Assembly (NCBI GenBank): GCA_018398765.1
Contig: JAHBMJ010003835.1
Location: 33,538 to 77,125 of the forward strand
Length of the DNA stretch: 43,588 nt
Reading direction: 5' to 3'
DNA from: Chromera velia
Lineage: Eukaryota > Sar > Chromeraceae
The translations under genes and the position numbers were made by a program. A model generated the notes under the pieces. It was not told the origin of the DNA, searched no databases, and saw nothing but the letters and a program-made list of their open reading frames with translations. Below are positions 12,010-23,400 of the stretch, in pieces (the stretch's first letter is position 1; each line of letters opens with the position of its first letter).

Positions 12010-13175
12010 ATGATCGAAACAAGCTTGAAGGAGGTCTCCAGAGACCTTGACGCTGACTCTTCTAAAAACGATGACCACAAATCATTTGCTGCTACTCTGA
12101 TTTGCTCCATTTGCAAACATCTTTTGTACGGTCCCGTGTCAGCAAATTGTGGCAACAACCACGTTTTCTGAGAGCAGTGTTTCTTCTCTTGGAAAGAGAG
12201 ACAACCAGGAGAATGCACATGTCCCGAGTGTCGCCAGGCGTGTAAAAACCCGGAACCCCCNNNNNNNNNNNNNNCCCGCACACCAATTACATGCTTGACG
12301 TCGCTAAGTTCAAATGTAAAGATGGATGCAACTTCGAGGGAACAAGAACAGAACTGCATGGTGCAACACAGACGGGAAAGCTGCCCTCATCCCACGTGTT
12401 ACACATGCTAGAAGACTGTGCCGAGAGCCAACTATCACATACACAAAGTGCAGTGCAGGGTCTGCCCTGAATGTCACACCCCTTTTCAAGGCCTACAAGG
12501 TGATCACTTGCGCACCTGTCGAAAGGTGTCAAAGCCCTCTCTGTTCTGCAACGAAATGGTTGTCAGAGATGTCAGAGAGGGCAGAGAGAGACATTCCCAG
12601 ACATGCCCGGAGTTTCCTCTCCGCTGCGGATACTACGGCTGCCGTGCTATCGTGAAGTGAAGGGAATTTGAGGACCATGTCACCAAAAATAAGGACCGTC
12701 ACCTGGAGCTAGAGCACGAAGCCTTGAAACAGGAGATGGCCAAAGGGCGTCAGCAACAGAAGGAGGTGAGAGACGGAAAGCGGAAGATTGCAGAGATGAA
12801 GGCGGAGTTGGAGAAAAAAGAACAAGAGGGGAAGAAACTCAAACAACTGGCAGAAGAGCACTTGTGTGCCGCTCGGTGGTCCTATTTCGAGAAGGACTTT
12901 CTTGCAGTCAAGGACGGCCGGAAGTGCGACGCGAAGGGGGTGGGGTTCAAGATTGTTCGGAGGGACAGGCTGATCGTTCCTGGGGTATTCGGCGAATTCT
13001 ACAGCGTGCAGATGAACTCGAGGGGGGGGATCCACTACAGGCCTTGGTTGGGTCGACTCTCAGGGCACGCAGGAAGCCGTGCATGTCAGTCAAGATCAAA
13101 GAACGAACAGAACACACAGATACAGCCAGACTTGCAAAAAATGGTAGACAACATGTCGAAAGGCGGCGAGATGTA
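12010..13175 (+). pseudogene. Broken RING plus TRAF-type zinc-finger gene
   Basis: An ATG at 12010 opens a RING-like segment: CSIC at the N-terminal ligand pair, then NCGNNHVF, a TGA stop at 12169-12171, then EQCF and CPEC. The stop sits where the RING normally has a zinc-binding Cys. After a 14-base N gap (12261-12274) comes a TRAF-finger-like part (FKCKDGCNFEGTRTEL). The frame then shifts near 12410. The next segment has CPECHTPFQGLQGDHLRTC and CPEFPLRCGYYGC, followed by a second in-frame TGA at 12658-12660. Beyond it the same frame continues as a charged coiled coil (about 12700-12860) and an unrecognised domain. A TRAF-like E3 ligase or adaptor is the likely origin. Two stops and a shift indicate a decayed gene, but assembly error near the gap cannot be excluded. 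Confidence 0.6.
12261..12274. other. Assembly gap (14 N) in a C run
   Basis: Fourteen N are flanked by C5 on the left and C3 on the right. The gap interrupts the RING/TRAF pseudogene, so its true length and reading frame are unknown. Confidence 0.98.
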
Positions 13176-13327
13176 GCAAACAGAGAACAAGACATGCAGG
13201 CAGGCTAGCTGAGACGGCTTGATTGGCTACAGTCACAGTGACAGGCAGACACAAATGTACGAGCATACACCGTGAAGAAAAATTGCGTCAGTGAATTAAG
13301 AATATCACCTGTATGGTCTCTCTGCAG

Positions 13328-13468
13328 CGACTTCTCATGACACAGGGAGCGGAAGTGATGGAGGGCCTGCTGGCAGATGCACAGGAGAGGCAGCTTTTGG
13401 AGACCCTCTGCAACTTCAGGGAGGCAGACTTCGAAAGGACCTCGAGTCGATCTCAGACTGGATGCTAG
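13328..13468 (+). CDS. Possible terminal exon of unknown protein
   Basis: Following a pyrimidine-rich stretch ending in CTGCAG, a frame of 46 codons begins RLLMTQGAEVMEGLLADAQE and ends at a TAG at 13466-13468. Its helical, codon-like composition contrasts with the flanks. It could be the last exon of the broken RING/TRAF gene upstream or of another gene. No family was recognised and no donor could be paired with it. Confidence 0.25.
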   Translation, partial: RLLMTQGAEVMEGLLADAQERQLLETLCNFREADFERTSSRSQTGC

Positions 13469-13883
13469 TTCCGATCGAATGAAATATCAAAACCGACAAG
13501 ACGAGATACGAAAATACAGAACAGAAGGGACATACGCACACAGACACGCGCAGACGCAAGGGTGTCGTGTTTCTCCGAATCCTAGGCACAGGCTCAATTC
13601 GCATTATATTCCGACTATGTTCTGCATTTGTCATTCAATGAAACGCCTCCTTGTGGAAGCATTTGCTACCTTCTGCCCCTCACCCCATGCATCTGACATT
13701 CCTCTTTCTCCAATATCACCAGACCCCCTCAACCCCCTTTCCCTCTCATTCTTGCCTTTTTTGCTCTCGTCTCCCCCCCATGCAACCTTTCCTGAAATTT
13801 CCACCCGGCGTGTACACATAGGTGCGACAGCGAACCAATGAATCTCAAACAAAAACACAAAAACACGCAATCACTCATATTCA

Positions 13884-13889
13884 CACACA

Positions 13890-13967
<78 letters not shown>

Positions 13968-13968
13968 N
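13884..13968. repeat. CA and GA microsatellite ending in an N
   Basis: A (CA)n tract at about 13884-13907 is followed by a (GA)n tract to 13967. A single N at 13968 comes next, then a C run. Simple repeat; no gene. Confidence 0.9.
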
Positions 13969-14068
13969 CCCCCTCCTTCTCACTCTCGCTCTGTCTCTCT
14001 TCCACCAATTTTTCTCTCGCGCTCATCCTCTCTTTCACTCAATTTTCTTCTTTCGATCTGCGTCTGTA

Positions 14069-14239
14069 TGGCCAATGAGCCTCCGGTGGGACACAGGAGG
14101 GGAGGCGCTGCGACTGCTTCTCCATATATATGTGTGATTGAGTGTGTTTGTGTGTGTGTGTGTGTGTTTGTGTGGCCGATGAGCCTCCGGTGGGACACAG
14201 GAGGGGAGGCGCTGCGACTGCCTGTCCATATATATGTGT

Positions 14240-14280
<41 letters not shown>

Positions 14281-14376
14281 TTTGTGTGGCCGATGAGCCT
14301 CCGGTGGGACACAGGAGGGGAGGCGCTGCGACTGCCTGTCCATATATATGTGTGATTGAGTCTGTGTTTTGTTTTT

Positions 14377-14419
<43 letters not shown>

Positions 14420-14492
14420 TGTGGCCGATGAGCCTCCGGTGGGACACAGGAGGGGAGGCGCTGCGACTGCCTGTCCATATATATGTGTGATT

Positions 14493-14500
<8 letters not shown>
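14069..14500. repeat. Minisatellite: about 80-bp unit in four copies separated by GT tracts
   Basis: A unit of about 80 bases begins near GATGAGCCTCCGGTGGGACA and ends in CATATATATGTGTGATTG. It occurs four times, at about 14069, 14172, 14286 and 14421, with nearly identical copies. Each copy is followed by a (GT)n tract of variable length. The first copy differs slightly (CCAATGAG rather than CCGATGAG, and TTCTCC rather than CTGTCC). The long minus-strand frames across it are repeat translations, not genes. Confidence 0.92.
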
Positions 14501-14526
<26 letters not shown>

Positions 14527-14556
14527 CTGTGCATGTGTATATGCAAGTGTATGTGT

Positions 14557-14600
<44 letters not shown>

Positions 14601-14632
14601 CTGTGCATGTGTATATGCAAGTGTATGTGTAT

Positions 14633-14675
<43 letters not shown>
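14501..14675. repeat. GT microsatellite with a duplicated 35-bp insert
   Basis: Long (GT)n tracts hold two copies of a short insert, at about 14525 and 14599 (GCCTGTGCATGTGTATATGC, then AAGTGTATGTG). It continues the minisatellite array just upstream. Confidence 0.88.
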
Positions 14676-14676
<1 letters not shown>

Positions 14677-15959
14677 AGTGTATGGACTATCGTGTAGAGC
14701 AGATTGGGATACGCCAAACGCAAATTAGAGAAAGTCTTTATGCCCGTGCTGGACAGGGTCAAAATCCTGCATCACTATCGGAGAGGGGCAGCATGGACGG
14801 GGGATAACGGGGGATAGTACTGGACAAACTCTGATGTGTATGGTTTCAGCTAGCTTGTTGTAGGTTCGGTGGGGACAATGGTCCTACGCACTGTCATTAT
14901 ACCTGTCAGCTGTTGTTAAAGGTTTTACAGCCTTAGTTTCAGTTTCATAAAAGGGTTGCCCATAGTCGCCCACAAAATGGACAATAAAAAATGAAGGAGG
15001 ACAAAAGTGTGTTAAAGCAGGTCGAGGAATAAGCGGGGTCAGGGACGGCAATTGAGCATTTTTTACATGTGTTAGCATGTGCGTACAGCTTTGTCTATTG
15101 CCCTCCCTCTGGCTGAAGCCTAAAATAATACTATGTCTATACATGTCTGTTCGGTTCCATACAGAGCGGAACATACCATTGCACTACATTACACACAATT
15201 TTACCATTTTTTTAATAAATTTGGTTGAACTTGATAGAATTTGACAGTATTTTATAGTTAGCCCACGTTTGTTTCTTTCTAGAAAGACTCAGGCATGTAA
15301 TTGTGTGAATAATATAGTGAATTTACCTAATTTCAGCCTATTTCAGCCAAAGCCCACTGTTCAAGTCATACCACGTGTACTTCTCTCCACAGACATGCAC
15401 CCAAACATACAGTAACATATAGTTCTGTCTATGTACCCAAGTCCGGCGGCTTCGGCCGAAGCGGTGAAGCCCAATATTTCATGATGTGTACCTTCAACCG
15501 CAAAGTCCTGTAGACCACGTCTATCATGTCCTTCAAGTTAGTTGTGGCATCTTCTACATCGCCCCGGCGTTCCCTGCTCACTAGAAGATGCGGGCCCCTG
15601 CGTGCCAGGGCCCTCTGCATGCTGCGCTCAACCTCGCCTACATACCTCGCCTACAGTTTGTTACCGCGACTGCATGTTGAAGAATCATGACTTGCATTGC
15701 ATGAGCTGGAATCCTCGTCTGACAGCTACTCTGCCAGTGTGTCTCATGACTGAGGAAGGAGGATGACGAACTCTGTCAACTCTGAAATGCGCGTTGGGCT
15801 GTGCATGCAGCTTGCGCAACAAGTGATCTTTGTCAGAGGTTGAGCAGCAGACGGATCGTTTGACTGACCTTACCCGCGCCTGTCACGCTTTTTCACTGCT
15901 CGCTTCGTGTCAAAGTAGTCTGAAAAATCCATTTACTGCCACCTAGTTATTAAGACCAG
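14676..15959. other. Intergenic region upstream of the K+ channel gene
   Basis: Mixed-composition DNA with an AT-rich core (15180-15310). It contains a palindromic GC element at 15444-15465 (CGGCTTCGGCCGAAGC) and related GGC(T/C)GAAGCC copies at about 15110 and 15450. Frames such as 15542-15766 lack family features. No gene is supported. Confidence 0.5.
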
Positions 15960-18900
15960 ATGAGCTCCAGCCAGGACTGTGTGCTGAATCAGACCCTCCT
16001 CCAAGGGGAGGGCACGACAGTCACCGGGCCTCAGTCGGAAGAGACGACGAATGGCTACCATATCGAAGGCACCTATCAAGAAGCGCAAGGACACGCAGAG
16101 ATTACAAGATGGTCCTGCGACCCTTCTGCTAGAAGACACACACGTCAGGCAGAACAGCCGGAGGATGAAGAGGAATACCCCCCGTCAAATTTTCGTGTGC
16201 GTCTCATTGCCGTCTTCCTCATCTACATCTCTTGGGTGATGGTGGGAACTCTGGTGTTTGTGGCGGTGGAAGACTGGAACTTCACAAAGAGCTTCTATTT
16301 CTGCGTCACCACAGGTGAGATTTTCCATCTCTCTTGTTTTTTTAGCTGTTCATTGTCTCGAAAGCCTTGCACAATAGAGCAGTCACAACACCCATCCGTC
16401 ACCTTTCCCTCTCGTTTCGCTTCGTACGGCACCCCTTCCTTACTACCCTCCGTGTACCGTCTCCAATCTGTGTCTCCTCCCTCCATCTCACCTTAATCTT
16501 ACCGACGAAGCCTCTTTTGGGCGCGCCCCTTCTCTCCTCTTCCTGACTGACAAACCTTGCGGGCTCTCTGACGCAACCCCTTTCCCCCCCTCCCGCACAC
16601 ACACACGCCTCATTCCCTGTCTTCTGCCTTCTTTCGTCCCTGCCTGCCTCCCCTCCTCTTTTCCTGTTTATCCCCCTTTCGCTCCGACACCCTCCCTTCC
16701 CGTCTGTTTTCTCAATCTCTCACCGTTCCTTTTTTTTTACCGAGCTCTGAACCAGCATCCTTCCCTCCACATCTTCGTCTCCCCCCCGGGGGGGGAAGTT
16801 GCGTGTACATGTACCCACACGATCTGCATTTTTCGTTCTCTATGTCTCGTTTCAGTGACGACCGTCGGGTACGGGGACGTTCAGGTGAAGACAGAGATCG
16901 GGAAGATGTGCTGCATCGCCTTCGTCTGGCTTTCTCTGGGCCTCACTGCGGGTGTGGTGAGTGCCTCGGTGATGAAGAGCTTCAAGACCTCCCTAGAAAT
17001 GATTGCGAATGGCAGGAGGGTGGGCACGGGGGCAGGCAACGGGTACGTGAGTGAGGGGGACGGGGGCAGGGCACGGATTTACGGTAAGCGTCTGGCGGTC
17101 TGTTTGGCATTACTGGGAAGTCTTCTTGTTGTGACCGTGTGCGTGTACACGATAGTGGAAGAGTGGAGCCTCGTAGACGCTCTGTATTTCGCTACAGCGA
17201 CTTTCTGTACAGTGGGGTATGGGCAGCCGTCGCCGTCCACCCATCTGTCTCAATTGATGACTTGCGGCTTTGTGGTTTTGGGGGTGTACACGACCACCCA
17301 GTGCGTTGCTGCCCTCGTTGAGTCCCTGTTAGACTCGGAAGATTTCAGATCTAGAGTCAGGTTCTACGAGAAACGCATTGACGCACGCAGACTTGAGGCC
17401 ATGGATTTTGACCGAACAGGGAAGGTGTCCGAATTGGAGTTTTTCATCTACATGATTACCCGTACGGGCCAGGTGCACTACTCAGAAGTGGACTTTCTTC
17501 GGGAAGTCTTTGCTCGAGCAGACTTGAATAATAAAGGGTTTGTGACTGCAGCACAATTAGATGGGGTGAATATTGCCGATCTGAAACCTCAGGGAGGGTC
17601 GGGTGGGAGTGGACTGGAGGGGAGTCCGAATAGAGAAGGGGAGGGGGTGCCGGTAGATCATGGGGGGACTTCAGCGGAAGCTCCCGGAAAGCCCCCGGGT
17701 TTGCAGGTGCATTGGTCCATGGATGGTCTCCCTGTAGAGGGCCTAGATGACGAAAACCGGGAGAGAGAAAAAGACGGTGATGCTCTGCGTCCGTCCAACT
17801 CTTTCGAAGTTCCCCAGGGTGTCCCTCTGCCTCACAGGGCCTCAGATGGGGGGTCTGTGTGGGGTTCTTTGTCTAGTCGCCGTCTCCTTAGAGCAACCGT
17901 TGGATCGGAGGAAGATCTTCCGTCTGTCCGAGCTTTTCAGAGACGCTGTTCCGAGTCCTACCTTGCACAAACAGCAGCAGAGATAGATGAAGGAGATGGA
18001 GAAGGCGAGGAAGAGGGTGCAGGTGGGAGTGAACCAATTGAAGCAGAAGTAGAGGACACCAAAAGTCCCTACCTAGGACCCCTGAATGACACTCCCCGTG
18101 GAGGTTCCACCACTAAGGTTCGACGTCCGCTCACAGCAACAGGGGGGAAGAAAAGACTCCGAACTCTGCAGCAACCCCGTCACAGTCCCTTCGCACATTC
18201 CTTAAGGGGCCGAGGCCCGAATACACCCAGACGGCCTCTTCCGTTGGACGGCAAGTTGCAGAGAGTATTAGCAATGTTGGAACACAGAGAGAGGGCGGGG
18301 TATGCACAACACAGACCCTCTGACCTCCCCCCTCCCCGCCTGTCCTCAATACAGAGACATGGAGGAGGCTCAGCAGAGGAATACCTGACTTCCTCTCCCA
18401 AGTCTCCTCTTCCCTCCCACTTCAGCCCTCTTATCTTGCCTTCAGACGAGGGTCCACCTCTTGGTGCGTCTGGGGGGGTAAATCTTCTTCCCATAGAAGA
18501 TTCAATGAAGGAGGGAGATGACTTAGGAGATGACGTTTGGGGTGATCCGTTTGAAGAGACAGGGGTGTTCGCAGCATGCTCAGGCCTTGCGTCTATCGCA
18601 CTCACTTACGATCGGCTCACCCAAGCGAACAACTTCTTAGCCACACAGGAAACAGCAGCAGCAGCACAACACCCCCTGAGCCCCCACAGACATCATCAAT
18701 TCCGACAGTACAGCGTCGAGATGTCCATCTTGGAAGAATCCCCAGCAGACGCAAAACCCGGACACGAGCTCCCTTCTCTTCCCCATTCCGTCTCGTCCCC
18801 CTCTGTGCCGGGGTCCTCTCCCGGCCTTCTGCCCATCCGATCACCCCTGTCTGCACAAACGTTGCAGATGCCCCTGGCAACACACGCCCCCCCCGTGCCT

Positions 18901-19530
18901 GCCCCGTCACCAGTAGAGAAAGAGGAGAGCGGTCTCCATCGGTCACCTGGTCCCTCCAATTTAAGAAAGGTGTTCTCTGACCGTGCGTCTGTACACACCT
19001 GGCGGGCCCGTCTGTCAAGTTTCAACAGATTCGCACTGATGGGTGCAGGGGCCCCTCCCGTCCTCAGACGCGCCATATCCCCAGGGAGCGAAGTGGAAAG
19101 CCCCCCCGTGCCCGCCTCCGCAAACCCCTCAGGCTCTTCCCACGTAACCACGATGTCTGAGTTCCTCAGAGGGTCCACTAGAGACGGCATGGCAGAGAGG
19201 AGGGCCTCTGGGGTGATGCTAAGAGAGTCTGCTTCTTCCTTGAGTCAATCAAGGCACGGGGGGCCATTCCGAGCTCCCAGCTTCTCCCCCCCGACAGGCG
19301 CCCGTGTTCTGAAGGGACGCTCCTGCGAGGAGTTTGTGCCGGGGCCCTCTCGCTCCCTGGGTCTGGGCCCGCCTGCTTGCCCCCCTTCTGCTGGAACAGA
19401 CTCTCCTGCTCCAAGTTCTCAACAAAGTCAGGAGGAGCGAAAAGGAGAAGAATTGAGAAGTAAAACAGTGGCGCTTTCTAAGTTCCGACAGGGAGGTACC
19501 ACTGGCAGTGCTGGCGACGAAAATGTTTAA
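15960..19530 (+). CDS. Two-pore potassium channel (TPK-like) with EF-hands and a long tail
   Basis: Two exons, 15960-16314 and 16856-19530, joined in phase 1, give 1009 residues. An acidic N-terminus is followed by TM1 (about 81-103), then the first pore with filter TTVGYGD (about 120-126), then TM2 (about 137-160). TM3 follows (about 195-216), then the second pore with filter TVGYGQ (about 237), then TM4. This is the layout of plant-type TPK/KCO channels, which pass K+ across vacuolar or plasma membranes. Next come two EF-hand-like loops. The first, DFDRTGKVSELE, has all expected ligands. The second, DLNNKGFVTAAQ, lacks the Glu at position 12. The last roughly 640 residues are Ser/Pro-rich and acidic, with no recognised domain. 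Plant TPKs total about 350-450 residues, so this tail is unusual. The intron is C/T-rich on the sense strand. Confidence 0.88.
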
Positions 19531-20035
19531 GCGAGTCACCAGGCCAGTGACAGTCTCCTATGACAGGTTTGCATTAAAGCCTCTGTAAGCCTCTAAAATT
19601 TTGTTGACATGAATGGGGGAGAGTTAGTTTTGGAACTTGAAAACGTTCATACATGTTCTTACATATAACATAAAATCTAAATCTGTGTGTAAGTTAAAAT
19701 CTATCTAAAATTACTAGTAAAAGTCTAAATGCAATGTTAATTATCACTTGATATTTTATCTGATAAAACAGGATAAAATTTAATTCCTATAAATATTTGG
19801 GAGATTACAAGTAGAGCATACTATTCTAAATAATTCTAAACTGTTTGTGGTGAAGGGAGTGATAAAAAGGAGGAGAGATATAAGGGAAAGAGATGGTTGT
19901 GGGGGAGCAGAAAGAAATGTAGATCAAAGATAAAGACGACCGATTATTTTGTCACAGTACTTTGACATTTTCAGTGTTATGTTCTCTTTTTTGTTCTAAG
20001 GGCTTTTAGAAGTGACGCACGTATTCTGCTCGAGG
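19531..20035. other. AT-rich spacer downstream of the K+ channel gene
   Basis: AT-rich 3' flank with no coding frame. It contains the 14-base string AAGTCTAAATGCAA at 19721-19734, repeated exactly downstream of the LRR gene at 25009-25022. Confidence 0.6.
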
Positions 20036-20120
20036 CTGGCGGGTTTTGCCCCGTCGCGGAAGTTTGTGTGCGCGCGCCGCCGACGTGCCGCGCCGAAGGC
20101 CCCGCAGGACGCGGCCGAAT
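20036..20120. promoter_or_regulatory. CpG-rich block upstream of the LRR gene
   Basis: Abrupt GC-rich sequence (GTGTGCGCGCGCCGCCGACG and more CG-rich bases) lies between AT-rich DNA and the start codon at 20443, about 330 bases away. A promoter role is inferred from position, as for the other CpG blocks here. Confidence 0.4.
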
Positions 20121-20442
20121 CACTGCAGGCTCAAAACACCCTCAAAATCGCGGACCATTAATTAAGATCCCTCAAACACTCAGTGACGCTTTTTTCTCTT
20201 TCTTCCCCCTGAAGGTGGCGAACAGACGAGCGCCGTCGGAATATATTGCGAAGGCGTTTGCCCATCGCAATTACTAATACAAAAAAAGGTTGCGCGTGCA
20301 GGTTGCCACTTTGAGCTTCTTGCATGGGTTTTGTTGAAATTCTGTAGGGAGACGGCGACGATTGAATTGGCATCGCTGTGTATCCCGTTCTCTTGATTGT
20401 CTTCCAGTCCTTCCGCGAGCCCCTTTACCTCTTTCAAAAGAA

Positions 20443-23400
20443 ATGTCACAACCTGCTGACAGCTTCCAGAGTTCTCCTTCAGGTGGGTCGTCTCCGTCCG
20501 TTTCTCTCAAGGCGAGCGGACGAGACCTCTACTCTTCGCGCTTCTGCTCTTCGTGCGAATTTGGACGAGTCTGATTTATTTTCATTGACTCTCGGTCTCC
20601 TCTTTTCTTCGCAGCTGCTGGGAACTCGCAAAACATAGGGGCTCGAACTATGCAGCCCATAGACAACGTGGTCTGCTCGCTCATTGAGCACGCTCGCCCA
20701 ACTGCAGAGGTGCGCCGGTGAGGGGCTCTGTCTATATACTTGTCATACCGATTTTCGTGTCGGAAAGTCCTGAGCCCCGGTATCTCTCTTTCTTGTCTTT
20801 CTCTTTCACAGACGAATGCTTCCAATCGCTTTCCATTGCAGGAGATGTCGGAGCTTGCCTCAGACAGGAAGGGCTTCGGCTTAGTGCTGATTCTTCTGGG
20901 GTTCATCCGAACGGTCAGCCGGAGACGGAAAAGGTCTCGACGCCCCTTTCTCCTCGGAATCTTTTGCAGTTCGCGCGCAGTGGGACATCGTTTTTGAAGC
21001 ATGTGGTGGCAGCCCGTAAAGAGTTTGTGCTGCCTCTTTGGCTTTTCTGTGTGTGCAGGGACGCTCCTTTTTGCCTCTGGCGAGTCTTGACCTTTCGGGT
21101 GAGTAAAGCAAGAGTTTCACCTTTTGCGTTTTTCGGATTTTCCTCCTCTGTCCTCTCCACCCTCTCGTCGGACTGCCTTACACTGTTGCTGTCCGTTTTT
21201 CGCTTGCATAAGTCTCCGTTTGAATACCCTATGCCTGTGCCCTTTGCGGGCCGTCTCTGTGCAAGACGGACATCTTTCTGCTTGCCTTTCTCCTTTGGCT
21301 TCTTTATGCTGTTGCCGTCCGTTTTGTTGCTTTTCGTTTTTTCCAAAAGTCTGCCTGTAAAGATCCCCCCATGCCCGTACTACCCGTCACACTTCGGGTG
21401 TATCCGTCTCCGTATAAGCGAGACCCATGCGTGTCTGTATGCAGGCCTCTCGGTGAGTGCCCGCAAGCTGAAGCTTCTTCTGTCGTCCCTTCCCTCGGGG
21501 CCTGGTGTTGTGGAGACGCTCAGATGCGGTCAGTTGACGAGTCGCCGGCAGCTCTGCCAGCATGACCAGGAAGCCGAAGAGGTTGCATTCTCTTTTTGTC
21601 ACATGAGAATGGACCGCGGGGCGGGAATGTCCCCGCTACGCCTGGCTGCTCTAAACCTAGCACACATCGGCTTTCTGTGCAGGTCCTCATGTCTGCAAGG
21701 ACGCCTGCCTGTCCGTGCTCCTTGACTTCCTGCGAACGAAAGCGGGTGGGACAGGAGAGACATCGTCGATCTCTTTGAAGACTCTGAACCTCTCCAGTCA
21801 GTCAGTCGTCACTCTTTAAGGGCCATTGATTCCCAGAATTTCTGTTTGTTTGTTTGTTTTTTGGAAACTCTTTCGATGAATCAGATGCAGAAAAAAAGAG
21901 GCAGTTTGGCGTGATTCCCAATCGATGGGGCATCTGTCTCTCCCTCTCTCCATTCTTGCGCAGATGAGTCTGCGTCTGCGTGTACAAGCTGAATTACAAA
22001 CCGAGCCACCACCATCTTTCCTCAATACCTTTCTGCAGACTGCGATCTTGGTGAAGCCGCTGTTGCGATCTTTCATCATCTCCCTCGCTGTTTGGAGAAT
22101 CTAGACGTCAGCGGTCGGTCAATCACGCAGCCAGCCAGTCGATCATGCAGTCGTAGAGCTCATTGGAACAACCGATGGATGCATCAGTCGGTGAACTGAC
22201 ATGTTGACTGGCTTGTCTACGTGTGGATCACGCAACACAAAGAAAGAAAAAGGAATGAGACCATCCATCACATTTGTTCGTACCTTTCGAAGCGTCTCCC
22301 ATCTAGTGAGGCTGTGCGTGAGCGTCCAGACTGGTTCTCTACTTTCTTCCTTGCGTCTGTTCGTCTCGCTGTCTTTCACCGTTTCTCTATTTATTGGTTG
22401 ACTTTTCTTGCAAGTGCAGCGACGACTCCACGCGACCGCTGTGCCTCAGACAAGACTCTTCCCAATGTCTCGCCTCGTGTTGTCTGTGTGCAAATGAAGA
22501 AGTTTCTCCTCCCGCCTTCTCTCTCTGTGCGTGTGTGGGTCCCTTCTCTGCATTTTCGTCACACTCCTTCCTCTTTTGTCGGCCGGCACTCTTGAAGCTC
22601 ATCCTACACCCATGCATTTTCTCTGTGGCGCCTCATTCGCAAAGGGGGTCGACTCATACGGTCGCTCCCTGTACGTGCAGGCAACCGACTCCGGAGTGTG
22701 TCCGTGCAAGGGCTCGGGTCAGCCTTCTGTTTCGGCTGGATCCCTAAGGTTCTCTGTCTCGACCTGAGTGACAACCCCCTCTGCCCTTCTGGGATCAAGG
22801 CGCTCTCGAGAGCCCTCTCTTCTTCGCCTCAGTCACTCCCCCTGCAGTCCCTCAAACTTGCCCGAACAAAGGCCAAAGCAGACGGGGTGGAAGCGTTAGC
22901 AGAAGCACTGAAAGCAAAGAAGACGACCTCTCTGCAGACCCCCGACCTTGCAGAGAACGAGATGGGAGCGGCAGGGTTGAAGCCCTTGGCTTCTGCAGTC
23001 AATGCAGAGGCAGTGCCTCACTTGAGAGTCCTGATACTGAAAAGCAATTCGTTGGTTTTGTTGCCATCAGGAGAGCTTGACTACTCTCCGGCAGCCGAAC
23101 TTCTCTCTGCCAGTGCGTTGAAGGAGTTGGAGGAACTTGATTTGAGCGAGAATTGGGTGTTTGACAGGGAGATTGGGGGTGAGGGCACGGGCAGTCAGCT
23201 GTCCGCTGCCGCCTTTGCAGTCCCAGGTCGTTTCCCGAAATTGCGACGGCTTCATCTTGGTGGGCGGATGCCCTCTAAACAGTTGGCAGCTTTTGCGACT
23301 TCTTTGGGGTTGGGAGGGTTGCCGTCTCTTCAAGAGCTCGTCCTCCCTTTCGGGGGCTGTTGGCAGAATCCGAATCCAGATGGGGTCACTGCTCTTGCAA

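Noticed and set aside
13980-14762. Long minus-strand frame of 260 codons across the repeats
   Set aside because: It is a translation of CA/GT tracts and the minisatellite, with His-Thr runs and no protein features.
16787-16798. C-run/G-run palindrome in the K+ channel intron
   Set aside because: An isolated homopolymer inversion inside a pyrimidine-rich intron; nothing suggests a terminator or structural RNA.
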